From: Lachnospiraceae bacterium
Lineage (GTDB): Bacteria; Bacillota; Clostridia; Lachnospirales; Lachnospiraceae
Direction of reading: 5' to 3'
DNA: 50,267 nucleotides
Assembly: GCA_022510685.1 (NCBI GenBank)
Contig: JAFLTA010000002.1
Span: 31,752 to 82,018 of the forward strand
Shown: positions 25,092 through 33,513 of the stretch, in pieces
Position numbering within the stretch: position 1 is the first letter of the stretch
Layout: the number at the start of each line of letters is the position of its first letter
The notes under the pieces: model-generated
Told to the model about the DNA's origin: nothing
What the model saw: the letters and a program-made list of their open reading frames with translations, nothing else
The model's database searches: none
Made by a program: the position numbers and the translations under genes

Positions 25092-26903
25092 ATGAGTGAA
25101 AATCCAAGTGTGCTGAACAATATACGAAAGAAAAATATCAGTATTATGCGCAAAATGACAACAGTGGCATATCATATGAAACGCCAGGAATATTTATATG
25201 CTTTGCGGTATGTCAATCAGGTTTTAGAACTTTTTCAAGAGGAAGTGGCAGAAATATTGCAGGAAAAAGAGTTCTTTAATCAGATGGAAGCATTTGTAGA
25301 TGATATGGCACTAGTCTCAATGTTGCAGGGACTGATTACAGCACTTGAGTCAAAGGATTACATTTTGCTGCAAGACCTGTTGGAATTACAGCTTCAGCCT
25401 TTTTTGACAAAGATGCAGGAGAGTTTTGCCATGCAGTTTCCTGTCTTTGTAGATGAAGAAAAATTGCAGGAAAATGTTCAGACATTGTATCAATATGCTC
25501 CGGATGCCGGATGCATCGCAGGTATATTTTCTGCTGGTGATATCGGGAGCGGTCAGCGAAATGCAGAGGGAGTTTCCGATGTAAACGGCGAAGGCGGGCT
25601 GTTGGGTGGAGACAAGCTGAATGCAGCATGTGAATGTGTGAGAAATGCCGTTGAAAAATTACTTAAGGAAAGATACCTGATAGAATATACATCTTGTGGA
25701 GAATATACATTGGCGTTACAGCGCAGAGAAAATACTGCCGGAAAAGAGGGAGGATTTCATTATTATCACAGTAACGGCAATGTGGAGGAAGAAGCATTGC
25801 AGCTCGCCCATAGCTGGTTTGAAACAGGAAAGTACACGTATGGGGTGATTGGATTGGGATTGGGATATCCCATACGTGCCCTGCTGGAAATGGACGAGGC
25901 GATTACGGTCACGGTGGCGGAAACAGATAAAAATATATTGTATCTGGCTTGTGCCTTTGGAGATATTGCTAATCTCTTGTCCGGGGGAAGATGTAAAATA
26001 GTAATAGACGAATCCCTCGAAGTAGTAAACCGGGAAGGAAAAGAGCGGGAGTGGTGTGTACAGTATCCGGCTATAGATAATATTGCGAGAGAAGACTTGC
26101 GCATACAGATTGAAGATTATTTTATTAATAAAAGTTCCATGAAGACACAGCGTATCCGGCTGGATGGAAATTTTGAGAAAAACAGTAAACATAATCTTAA
26201 ATCTGTGGATGAGCTGGCAGAGATATTTCGAGGGAAGGATTTGTATATTATTGCAGCCGGACCTTCCTTGGATAATAACATAGACGAGTTGAAAAAAGTT
26301 GGGGAAAACGGGATTATTCTGGCAACAGGAACCGTGATGAAGAAGCTTTTGAACAAAGGAATACCTGTGGATTATGGTATACTGATTGATGCCGGAGTGG
26401 CAACGTTTCGGCAGATAGAGGGAATTGAAAATTGCGGAGTTCCTATTTTAGTATTGAGTACAGCACATTATAAGATTGTTTCAGAGTATCAGGGGGAACG
26501 GTATCTCATTTGTCAAGAGGGATATTCTCCTGCCGAGGAGTTTGCCGGGAAGCACAAATATGAACTATATCAAAGCGGCGGTTCTGTATCTACCACAGCA
26601 TTGGAACTGGGTATCCGTTTCGGATGTAAACGAATTATTTTTGTGGGATTAGATCTCGCCTATTCAGGTGGGAAATATCATGCGTCTGATACAGAATTTG
26701 ACAGGGAGATGTCAGAGGGAAACACCCGTTATGTGGAGGATATTCATGGTGGAAAAGTATTGACCGGAAAAAATCTGGATATTTATCGGAAATGGATTGA
26801 AGACAGAATAGCTGAAGAAACGGGAGGTATCTTTATTGATGCGACAGAGGGTGGTGCAAAGATTAAAGGATGTAAAATTCAGAAACTGAGTGAGGTAATA
26901 TAA
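25092..26903 (+). CDS. Maf/DUF115 flagellin glycosyltransferase-like protein
   Basis: This 603-residue protein has the DUF115 (MptE-like, motility accessory factor) core at about residues 380-540: DLYIIAAGPSLDNNI, VDYGILIDAG, the QSGGSVSTTALELGI stretch and GLDLAYSGGKYH. A helical N-terminal domain precedes it. Maf proteins transfer pseudaminic or legionaminic acid to flagellin in Campylobacter, Helicobacter and clostridia. The ATG 25092 follows CGGAGA at moderate distance; it is 25 bp after rubrerythrin. The neighbours (DUF2920-GT2, CgeB-like, PseB) support a flagellar glycosylation role. Confidence 0.88.
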   Translation: MSENPSVLNNIRKKNISIMRKMTTVAYHMKRQEYLYALRYVNQVLELFQEEVAEILQEKEFFNQMEAFVDDMALVSMLQGLITALESKDYILLQDLLELQLQPFLTKMQESFAMQFPVFVDEEKLQENVQTLYQYAPDAGCIAGIFSAGDIGSGQRNAEGVSDVNGEGGLLGGDKLNAACECVRNAVEKLLKERYLIEYTSCGEYTLALQRRENTAGKEGGFHYYHSNGNVEEEALQLAHSWFETGKYTYGVIGLGLGYPIRALLEMDEAITVTVAETDKNILYLACAFGDIANLLSGGRCKIVIDESLEVVNREGKEREWCVQYPAIDNIAREDLRIQIEDYFINKSSMKTQRIRLDGNFEKNSKHNLKSVDELAEIFRGKDLYIIAAGPSLDNNIDELKKVGENGIILATGTVMKKLLNKGIPVDYGILIDAGVATFRQIEGIENCGVPILVLSTAHYKIVSEYQGERYLICQEGYSPAEEFAGKHKYELYQSGGSVSTTALELGIRFGCKRIIFVGLDLAYSGGKYHASDTEFDREMSEGNTRYVEDIHGGKVLTGKNLDIYRKWIEDRIAEETGGIFIDATEGGAKIKGCKIQKLSEVI

Positions 26904-26945
26904 TAAACACACTACGTGCGTTTATCTTGTGAGACCTTCGTTCTC
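26899..26945 (+). promoter_or_regulatory. Promoter-linked dyad element R2 upstream of the DUF2920-GT2 gene
   Basis: TATAAT (26899-26904) overlaps the stop codon of the maf gene and is followed by AAACACAC-TAC-GTGCGTTT (26905-26923), then ATCTTGT and GAGA...TCTC (26931-26945). It matches R1 closely. The -35 is not convincing, so it may be only a repeat or processing signal. Confidence 0.4.
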
Positions 26946-26982
26946 AGAATGATAAGATTTGATAAACAGTATGGGGGCTGCT

Positions 26983-29211
26983 ATGGCAAAAGAATATGAA
27001 TTGGAAATAAAGGGACAGCCTGCTTGGCACAGCGATGTGGCAAGAACTATTAAGATGAGTTTTTGTGAGCCGGAAGGCGGTGCGAATGAGAAGACAGGTA
27101 TTCTTTTGTTAATAGCCGGATATGGTGGCAATTCCAATTCTCGGGTTTACCGGAAAATGCGAAGACAGTTTGCGGATGCTTACAATCTGGTGACACTGCA
27201 GTGTGACTATTTGGGATATCAATTTATGCAGAATGACCATCATCTACCAGTGACAGACAAAGTGTTAAAAGATTCTTTGACGGAGAAAGAGTTTGCAGAG
27301 ATTCTGAATTCTCCTGAAAGTAAAGAGGAATTATTGCGGGGAAAAACATTAGAGGGGTATTTAGATTTAAAGGAATCGGAGGATGACTATAATGAAATGG
27401 GACTTTTACAGGCAATGGACAACCTGATGGCTGTGAAGGTTCTTTTGGATATTATGCGTGAAAACAGTCTGGTGCCTCCTGCTGACAGAATGTATATATA
27501 TGGACAGTCCCATGGGGCATATCTTGCATATGTTTGTAATTTTCTGGCACCGGGTTTATTTTCCGGTATCATTGAAAACAGTGCTTATCTTTTGCCAAAA
27601 TACTTGTCGTGTGACAGAGAGGTTATAAAACAGGGGGAGATATTGACTTTGCGAAAATTATACCGTTATAGGGTAGGAGTCGAACAGGGGATTGATTTAG
27701 ATTCATATGATTTATGTAAACTATATGATGGATGGAATAATCGCGCTGTCATTATCAGTTTTCACGGTGCAGATGATACCATGATTCCCCTTGATGAAAA
27801 AAAAGAATTTTTAGCTCATATTCCCCATACATATCTTCATGCAATTACAGCAGAAGATGTTGACGGTGAGATTTTTTCTTCTTCAAACCATTCGTTGGAT
27901 GCAGATTTATTAAAAGTATTTGAGAAAGGTTATGAAGAATTAACTGAAAAGATAGCAGAAACTAAAAAAACAGTGAAGGATACAGCCGAAAACATAAATT
28001 TAGCAGAAGGAGAGGCTGGTCAAAATAATAATATTAATTTAATGGAACAAAAATTTGAAACTGAAATGTGGGAATACCAAATGGATTGGAGTGAAAACAT
28101 TCCTCTGTTAAAAAGGAAAGAAAAGAAAGGCTCTGCAGATACAGAGGATATGGAAGATGATACGAGTTCCTCGTCTGAGGAGAAGTTAATCAGTATTATC
28201 GTTCCGTGTTACAATGTGGAGAAATATATTGACCGTTGTGTGGAATCGTTGGTGAATCAGACCATAGGAATTGAAAAACTGGAGTTGATTTTTGTCAATG
28301 ATGCATCTACGGACAGCACGTTGGAGCATTTGGCGGAATGGGAAGAAAAATACCCGGAGAGCATAATAGTGATTAACTGTGAGGAAAATCATAAGCAGGG
28401 TGCGGCGCGTAATACGGGATTATTTTATTCTTCCGCGTCTTACATTGGATATGTGGACAGCGACGACTGGGTAGATGTCACAATGTACGAAAAAATGTAT
28501 GAAAAAGTCGAAAAGCATCATCCGGATGTCGTTTGTGTTTTGTATACAAGGGATGAGCAGGATGGCACGATACAGATGCAAAGTGACAAAAAGGAAAACG
28601 GAGACCGGTATGTGGAAATTACGGATGTGGAAGGGCGAAAACGTTTTTTTACTGAAAAACTTACCGGTGGCGTGTGGAGTGGAATATACCGAAAGGAGTT
28701 GTTGATAAAGGAAGAAATACAGTTCCCGGAAGACCTGCGTTATGAGGATAATTACTGGGGTGCAATACGTGATTTGGTAATAGGATCGTATTATATTATC
28801 AACGAGCATTTATATCATTATATGATTAATGAAACTTCTACAATTATGGAGAAAGATGCCACACACCATTTAGACAGGCTGGTTATCGAATTGATGAAAG
28901 TAGAGGAGTATAAAAGGAGAGGGGCTCTGGATGACTATCACGATGAAATTGAGTTTTCCTTTTTGAAATTATACTTTATCAATACGATACGCATACTGTT
29001 TGTAAGGTTTAGTGAGATTCCCTATGATATTATATATACCATGCAGGATAATGTGAGGGAGTTATTCCCGAATTACGAAAAAAATCCATATTTGGAAACG
29101 TTGCCACAATTACAGCAGGAACTTTTGAAAATGGTTGCTGCTCCTCTTGATAAAGAAAAAATTGATATTTTGGCAGGGGCGTACCGGAAAGTGTTGACTG
29201 ATAATCAATGA
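26983..29211 (+). CDS. DUF2920 alpha/beta-hydrolase fused to a family 2 glycosyltransferase
   Basis: This 742-residue protein has two enzymes. Residues 1-310 form an alpha/beta hydrolase of the DUF2920 type, with the nucleophile elbow GQSHG (about 174-178), oxyanion-side LLLIAGYGG and a late Asp/His pair (GADDTMI, SNHS). After an acidic linker, residues about 400-640 are a GT2 domain with ISIIVPCYNVEKYI, FVNDAST and the metal-binding YVDSDDW. A C-terminal helical part follows. DUF2920 genes lie in Campylobacter flagellar glycosylation loci. I infer sugar-acyl or glycan handling coupled to sugar transfer. The start is uncertain (ATG 26983 after GGGGG, or ATG 26971). Confidence 0.85.
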   Translation: MAKEYELEIKGQPAWHSDVARTIKMSFCEPEGGANEKTGILLLIAGYGGNSNSRVYRKMRRQFADAYNLVTLQCDYLGYQFMQNDHHLPVTDKVLKDSLTEKEFAEILNSPESKEELLRGKTLEGYLDLKESEDDYNEMGLLQAMDNLMAVKVLLDIMRENSLVPPADRMYIYGQSHGAYLAYVCNFLAPGLFSGIIENSAYLLPKYLSCDREVIKQGEILTLRKLYRYRVGVEQGIDLDSYDLCKLYDGWNNRAVIISFHGADDTMIPLDEKKEFLAHIPHTYLHAITAEDVDGEIFSSSNHSLDADLLKVFEKGYEELTEKIAETKKTVKDTAENINLAEGEAGQNNNINLMEQKFETEMWEYQMDWSENIPLLKRKEKKGSADTEDMEDDTSSSSEEKLISIIVPCYNVEKYIDRCVESLVNQTIGIEKLELIFVNDASTDSTLEHLAEWEEKYPESIIVINCEENHKQGAARNTGLFYSSASYIGYVDSDDWVDVTMYEKMYEKVEKHHPDVVCVLYTRDEQDGTIQMQSDKKENGDRYVEITDVEGRKRFFTEKLTGGVWSGIYRKELLIKEEIQFPEDLRYEDNYWGAIRDLVIGSYYIINEHLYHYMINETSTIMEKDATHHLDRLVIELMKVEEYKRRGALDDYHDEIEFSFLKLYFINTIRILFVRFSEIPYDIIYTMQDNVRELFPNYEKNPYLETLPQLQQELLKMVAAPLDKEKIDILAGAYRKVLTDNQ

Positions 29212-29246
29212 TTGGAGTTTGGAGAATTCCAAACTGGGAGATGAAG

Positions 29247-30431
29247 ATGAAAAATCTGTTATGTATTTACGGGAAATCCCAATATGATTCTACAAGATTA
29301 TTCTTGGAAGAGATGATGTCTGCTATTGCAGAACAGGGGATTTCGGTGGATTATCTGGATTGTTACGATGAAGAGCAGTTTGCCAGACAACGTCAGGAAT
29401 TGGCAAATAAGAAGTTTGACGCTATATTTTCCATTAACGGAATGGTATTGGAACAGGGTTCTTCTCTGGGAAATCTGATATTGCAGCAGCCGACAGTTTA
29501 CTGCACCATGCTTATGGATCATCCGATGATTCATCATGAACGTATGAATAATGCATATCCATATATTTTAGTGTTATCTCCGGATTATCATCATGTAGAG
29601 TATCTGGAGCAATATTATCCCAACATTTGGTGTGAGGGATTTCTCGCTCACGGAGGTAACCGCGCGGAAACCATAGTTCCCTATAGAGAGCGTTCTATCA
29701 ATGTATCTTTTATGGGCTCTTATGTAGACCCGGCACAGGTACAAAAGAAAATACAGGAATATCCGCCGCAGATGAGAGATTTGCTGCAGGCAACGGCACG
29801 GAAAATGATAGAGGACACATCACTTATTTTAGAGGATGCGCTTCGTCAGGTATTGCATGCACAGGGAATTCAGGGGAAAATCAATGGGTTTTCCGGAATC
29901 ATGGCAGAATTCAGAGATGTTGACCGTTATGTGCGCAGTTTCTTTCGTGATAAGGCAGTGCGGACATTGGTGGAATCCGGAATTGCAGTGGATGTGTATG
30001 GAGACGGATGGGACAGAATGCAGGTAAACAATCAAGATATGTTACGGATTCATGAGCGCTTGGATTTTAAGCAATCACTGGAAGTAGTGGCAGATTCTAA
30101 GATTAGCTTAAACGTTATGCCGTGGTTTAAAAGCGGTTCTCATGACCGGGTATACACGGCTATGCTTTGTGGTTCTGTCTGCGTCACGGATGCCAGTGAT
30201 TATCTTTTAGAGCAGTGTCAGGATGAAAAAGAGATTTTTTATTACCAGTTGGATAATCTGGATGGACTGCCCGAACTGGTAAATAGAATTCTTGCAGATG
30301 ACACTAAAGCAGAGATAATTGCCCAGGCAGGGTTTGATTTGGCTCAGAAAAAACATACATGGGGGCAGCGAGGAATTGAAGTACTGGAATATTTAAGGAC
30401 AGTGGAGCGGCTTAGGAATGAGAATGTTTGA
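29247..30431 (+). CDS. CgeB-like (DUF3880/GT4-type) glycosyltransferase
   Basis: This 394-residue protein has the two-part layout of CgeB-type glycosyltransferases. The N-terminal DUF3880-like half includes FDAIFSINGMVLE and the CTMLMDHPM segment. The C-terminal group-1-like half includes FSGSHDRVYTAMLCGSVCVTDAS-like residues (KSGSHDRVYTAMLCGS) and a final helical LDGLPELV region. Clostridial members occur in flagellin-glycan loci and in spore-surface glycosylation. It starts 35 bp after the DUF2920-GT2 gene; ATG 29247 has GGGAG 6 bases upstream and is preferred to the upstream GTG/ATG codons. Confidence 0.82.
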   Translation: MKNLLCIYGKSQYDSTRLFLEEMMSAIAEQGISVDYLDCYDEEQFARQRQELANKKFDAIFSINGMVLEQGSSLGNLILQQPTVYCTMLMDHPMIHHERMNNAYPYILVLSPDYHHVEYLEQYYPNIWCEGFLAHGGNRAETIVPYRERSINVSFMGSYVDPAQVQKKIQEYPPQMRDLLQATARKMIEDTSLILEDALRQVLHAQGIQGKINGFSGIMAEFRDVDRYVRSFFRDKAVRTLVESGIAVDVYGDGWDRMQVNNQDMLRIHERLDFKQSLEVVADSKISLNVMPWFKSGSHDRVYTAMLCGSVCVTDASDYLLEQCQDEKEIFYYQLDNLDGLPELVNRILADDTKAEIIAQAGFDLAQKKHTWGQRGIEVLEYLRTVERLRNENV

Positions 30432-30453
30432 GAATGTTTCATGCTGAAATGTA

Positions 30454-30517
30454 ATGACAATATGTAAAACGTACGATATAATAAACGCATACATGCGTTT
30501 ATTATGCGAAAAAAACA
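30454..30517 (+). promoter_or_regulatory. Promoter and dyad element R3 upstream of pseB
   Basis: ATGACA (30454-30459), a 17-bp spacer and TATAAT (30477-30482) make a good sigma-A promoter. AAACGCAT-AC-ATGCGTTT (30483-30500) follows directly, over the expected start of transcription, then TGCG/CGCA flanking an A-rich loop. It shares the TATAAT-AAACGCA block with R1 and R2. Confidence 0.65.
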
Positions 30518-30570
30518 TGCGCACAAGATAGTAAATTTTAATGATTTTCAAGACATGGAGGTTTAGAAAA

Positions 30571-31560
30571 ATGCTAAATGATAAGACGATATTAATTACG
30601 GGTGGAACCGGCTCGTTTGGAAAGAAATTTTTGGAGATGATTTTTGCAAAATACTCCCCCAAAAAGGTTATTATATATTCCCGTGATGAATTTAAGCAAA
30701 GTGTAATGCAGACAGAGTATCAGGATAAAGTAGATATGAAAAAGGTACGTTTCTTTATTGGTGATGTTCGGGATAGGGAGAGACTTTATCGTGCGTTCGA
30801 AGGAGTAGATTATGTGATTCATGCGGCAGCTATGAAACAGGTTCCTACTTGTGAATATAACCCTATGGAGGCTATTAAAACAAATATTCACGGGGCACAG
30901 AATGTGATTGATGCGGCTTTGGACAAAGGAGTAAAAAAAGTTGTGGCTTTGTCTACGGACAAGGCGGTGAATCCAATCAACTTATATGGTGGTACGAAGC
31001 TGGTGTCAGACAAGCTTTTTATTGCGGCAAACGCATACAGTGGAGAGCATGGCACTGTTTTCTCGGTAGTACGTTATGGAAATGTAGCAGGAAGCCGCGG
31101 ATCGGTCATTCCTATTTGGCAGAATATCATTGATAACGGTGGAAAAGAACTGGGCGTGACAGATATGCGAATGACCCGGTTCTGGATTACTCTGGAGCAG
31201 GGTGTGGAGTTGGTATTTAAGGCAATGGAGGAGTCTAAGGGTGGCGAAACCTATATTTCCAAGATACCATCATTCCATATCGGAGATTTGGCAAAAGCAA
31301 TGCTGCCGGATTGCACCATTACAGAAATCGGAATTCGAGAGGGTGAAAAGCTTCACGAGGTAATGGTGACGAAGGATGATTCACGCTCCACATATGAATA
31401 TGACAAGCATTATATCGTATATCCTGATTATAACTGGGTGGAAAAAGGAAATATTATGCCGGGTGGTAAACCGGTAGAGGATGGTTTTGAGTACAATTCC
31501 GGTAATAATACCCAGTGGCTGTCTGTGGAAGAACTGCAGGAGGCATTAAAACATATGTAG
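30571..31560 (+). CDS. pseB: UDP-N-acetylglucosamine 4,6-dehydratase (inverting), PseB
   Basis: This 329-residue extended short-chain dehydrogenase has the NAD(P) loop GGTGSFGKKF, the catalytic T/D/K segment ALSTDKAVNPINLYGGTK (Asp-Lys with the YxxxK-type tyrosine) and the PseB-type RDEFKQS and AAMKQVPTCE stretches. It makes the first intermediate of pseudaminic acid, used for flagellin O-glycosylation by Maf proteins. The remaining Pse genes (pseC, H, G, I, F) are not in the window and may lie elsewhere. ATG 30571 follows TGGAGG. Retaining FlaA1/CapD-type dehydratases are less similar in size. Confidence 0.93.
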   Translation: MLNDKTILITGGTGSFGKKFLEMIFAKYSPKKVIIYSRDEFKQSVMQTEYQDKVDMKKVRFFIGDVRDRERLYRAFEGVDYVIHAAAMKQVPTCEYNPMEAIKTNIHGAQNVIDAALDKGVKKVVALSTDKAVNPINLYGGTKLVSDKLFIAANAYSGEHGTVFSVVRYGNVAGSRGSVIPIWQNIIDNGGKELGVTDMRMTRFWITLEQGVELVFKAMEESKGGETYISKIPSFHIGDLAKAMLPDCTITEIGIREGEKLHEVMVTKDDSRSTYEYDKHYIVYPDYNWVEKGNIMPGGKPVEDGFEYNSGNNTQWLSVEELQEALKHM

Positions 31561-31583
31561 AGGATGATGCTACAGGAGGAATC

Positions 31584-32072
31584 ATGGCAGAGTATCAGCA
31601 TATAAAACATGAATTTGAACCGGTTTTTGACAGTAATTCACGGATTCTCATATTAGGGACGCTCCCTTCGGTAAAATCGAGGGAGCGTAATTTTTATTAC
31701 GGACATCCGCAAAATCGTTTTTGGAAATTGCTTGCATGGATTTACGAGAAGAATGTACCGGGAACGATTGCTGAGAAGAGAGAGTTTCTATTGAAAAACA
31801 GAATAGCCTTATGGGATGTGGTGTCGGAATGTGACATTGCCGGTTCCAGTGACAGCTCCATTCGTAATGTAATACCGGCAGATATCAATATAATTTTGGA
31901 GAATGCACAAATTGAGAAGATTTATGTCAACGGTGGCAGAGCATATGAATTGTATATGAAGTATTGTTATCCTGTTACGAAGCGGGAGATTGTTAAACTG
32001 CCGTCTACGAGTCCGGCAAATGCGGCATTTACTATGGAGAGGCTTATAGAAGCTTGGAAATGTATTAAATAA
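31584..32072 (+). CDS. Hypoxanthine-DNA (deoxyinosine) glycosylase
   Basis: This 162-residue member of the uracil-DNA glycosylase superfamily fits the deoxyinosine-glycosylase group. It has ILILGTLPSVKS, the YYGHPQNRFWKLL signature, ALWDVVSECDIAGSSD and a C-terminal LPSTSPANA motif where the leucine loop penetrates DNA. It removes deaminated adenine from DNA for base excision repair. AGGAGG lies 5 bases before ATG 31584, 23 bp after pseB; a longer frame from 31515 overlaps pseB. It may be read through from the glycosylation operon by position only. Confidence 0.9.
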   Translation: MAEYQHIKHEFEPVFDSNSRILILGTLPSVKSRERNFYYGHPQNRFWKLLAWIYEKNVPGTIAEKREFLLKNRIALWDVVSECDIAGSSDSSIRNVIPADINIILENAQIEKIYVNGGRAYELYMKYCYPVTKREIVKLPSTSPANAAFTMERLIEAWKCIK

Positions 32073-32106
32073 ATAGCAATCAGGACAGGAGGTTTCCGGA
32101 ATTTAT

Positions 32107-32208
32107 TAGGTGTGGGCAGCCCCTCCGGGGTATAACCGAACGCAACGATGCATACATACAAGCAAGCTTGCAGTATGCATCGTTGCGTCGGTTAGTGCGA
32201 GGCACCTT
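32107..32208. repeat. Large multi-stem palindromic (cruciform) element
   Basis: This intergenic element between convergent genes folds as a three-way structure. An outer stem AGGTG (32108-32112) / CACCT (32203-32207) encloses a CCCC-TCC-GGGG hairpin (32120-32130). It also encloses a long stem of 22 bp with one bulge, 32133-32155 with 32173-32194, including CGCAACGATGCATAC. The loop contains GCAAGCTTGC, itself a palindrome. No T run follows. It may end both genes or be a MITE/REP-type repeat; other genome copies would decide. Confidence 0.75.
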
Positions 32209-32222
32209 TCCTACATCCTTAC

Positions 32223-32843
32223 CTACATATCCGGATTGTGAAACATCTTTTTATCGAATTCCGGGTTGAAGTAGTAGAAATTAGCAGAATCCAGTTTTTG
32301 TTTGGTCATTTCCAGAGCCTCACCGAAACGCTGGAAATGTACGATTTCCCTGGCACGAAGGAATTTTAGCGGTTCCCTCACATCCGGGTCATCAATGACA
32401 CGAAGAAGATTTTCGTACACGGTACGTGCTTTCTGTTCAGCAGCCAAATCCTCAAACAAATCAGCCATTGCATCTCCTTTGGACTGAAATTCCAAAGAGG
32501 TAAAAGGCACGCTGCCGGCAGCCTGCGGCCACAATCCGGCAGTGTGGTCAATATAATAGGCATCAAATCCGGCGGTTTTTGCTTCCTCCGGTGTCAGGTT
32601 TTTTGTCAGTTGATATACCATGGAACAGATAATTTCCATATGATTGATTTCTTCTGTTCCGATGTCTGTCAACAGTCCTCCCACTTTTTTTACCGGCATG
32701 GAATAGCGTTGCGCCAGATATCGCATGGAAGCTGACAGCTCACCGTCAGGACCACCATATTGGCTGATGATAAGCTGGGCGGTTTTCGGACAGGTTTTAT
32801 TGATTTTAACAGGGTATTGCAAACGTTTTTCATAACTCCACAT
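32223..32843 (-). CDS. cotJC: Spore coat protein CotJC (manganese-catalase family)
   Basis: This 206-residue ferritin-like protein matches CotJC by MWSYEKRLQYPVKI at the start and by the di-manganese ligand helices: GTEEINHMEI, AAEQKARTVYE and AREIVHFQRF. CotJC proteins coat spores and look like manganese catalases. The ATG at 32843 overlaps the stop of the upstream cotJAB gene by one base (TAATG), indicating translational coupling. AAGGAGGA on the minus strand lies before it. The genes were likely expressed in the mother cell during sporulation, the regulon of sigma-E and sigma-K. Confidence 0.93.
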   Translation of the reverse strand: MWSYEKRLQYPVKINKTCPKTAQLIISQYGGPDGELSASMRYLAQRYSMPVKKVGGLLTDIGTEEINHMEIICSMVYQLTKNLTPEEAKTAGFDAYYIDHTAGLWPQAAGSVPFTSLEFQSKGDAMADLFEDLAAEQKARTVYENLLRVIDDPDVREPLKFLRAREIVHFQRFGEALEMTKQKLDSANFYYFNPEFDKKMFHNPDM

Positions 32844-33295
32844 TAGATGTGTCCTCCTTCCCAAGGTAGTGGTCCTTCTGCCCAGCCGTATTTTGTGGTG
32901 TCAGGTGTTCCCGTTATCATAGATATTTGAGTAAGCGGGAAAAAGTCTTCGGCATACTCTGCCAACAAATCCAATCGCTTTTTCAAAAGTTCCATAAACA
33001 GGGATAACCCTTTTTCACACGTTGGATGGGTATCCAGATACAGTGTTAAGTCGTTGATGGCAAAACTGATGACATTAATTTCGTTCAATTTTTTTGCCTG
33101 GGGAGTTTGTCCGCTCTGATTGCACACAGAGCAGGGCACATCTTCTGCTTTGTAAAATTCCTTATTTAAGGAAGGGAAAATAGTACCATTGGCAAGAGCT
33201 GTGTAATAATCGTATGGCTCGCACCATTCCTGCATGGGAACAGATGCCATTGCCAAGGTCTCGCTTGTTTTGCAACATTCATCTAAATAACTCAT
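32843..33295 (-). CDS. Fused CotJA-CotJB spore coat protein
   Basis: This 150-residue protein carries both small coat proteins. The N-terminal part (about residues 1-55) is CotJA-like: LAMASVPMQEW, GTIFPSLNKEF. After a short linker (CSVCNQSGQTPQAKK) the C-terminal part (about 70-150) is CotJB-like: INVISFAINDLTLYLDTHP, then WAEGPLPWEGG at the end. In most spore-formers these are separate genes in a cotJABC operon. ATG 33295 follows GGGAGG; the ORF could begin further upstream at 33334 but lacks a site. It is coupled to cotJC. Loss of a stop between the two ancestral genes explains it. Confidence 0.9.
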   Translation of the reverse strand: MSYLDECCKTSETLAMASVPMQEWCEPYDYYTALANGTIFPSLNKEFYKAEDVPCSVCNQSGQTPQAKKLNEINVISFAINDLTLYLDTHPTCEKGLSLFMELLKKRLDLLAEYAEDFFPLTQISMITGTPDTTKYGWAEGPLPWEGGHI

Positions 33296-33513
33296 GGCTA
33301 CCTCCCATTTTATTTTGTTGTTTTTTGGCGTCAAAAGGAGCTTTTGGCACCAAAATCTTTTATAGGAAAAATCTGGTTTCCCATAAAATAAAAAATTTTC
33401 AGATACAAAAATAGTATTTGGAGGAGAAAATAATCTATGTGGATATTTTGCTGGTAGTTTTTTATAGAGTTAATTTCATATATAATGAGCTGGATTTTAT
33501 TTTAGGAAATATT
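33296..33513. other. AT-rich spacer upstream of cotJ and downstream of the AraC gene
   Basis: About 220 bases without a credible gene. It should contain the cotJ promoter on the minus strand, but I could not identify a clean sigma-E or sigma-K box. A GGAGGA site at about 33420 leads only into a six-codon frame. Confidence 0.4.
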
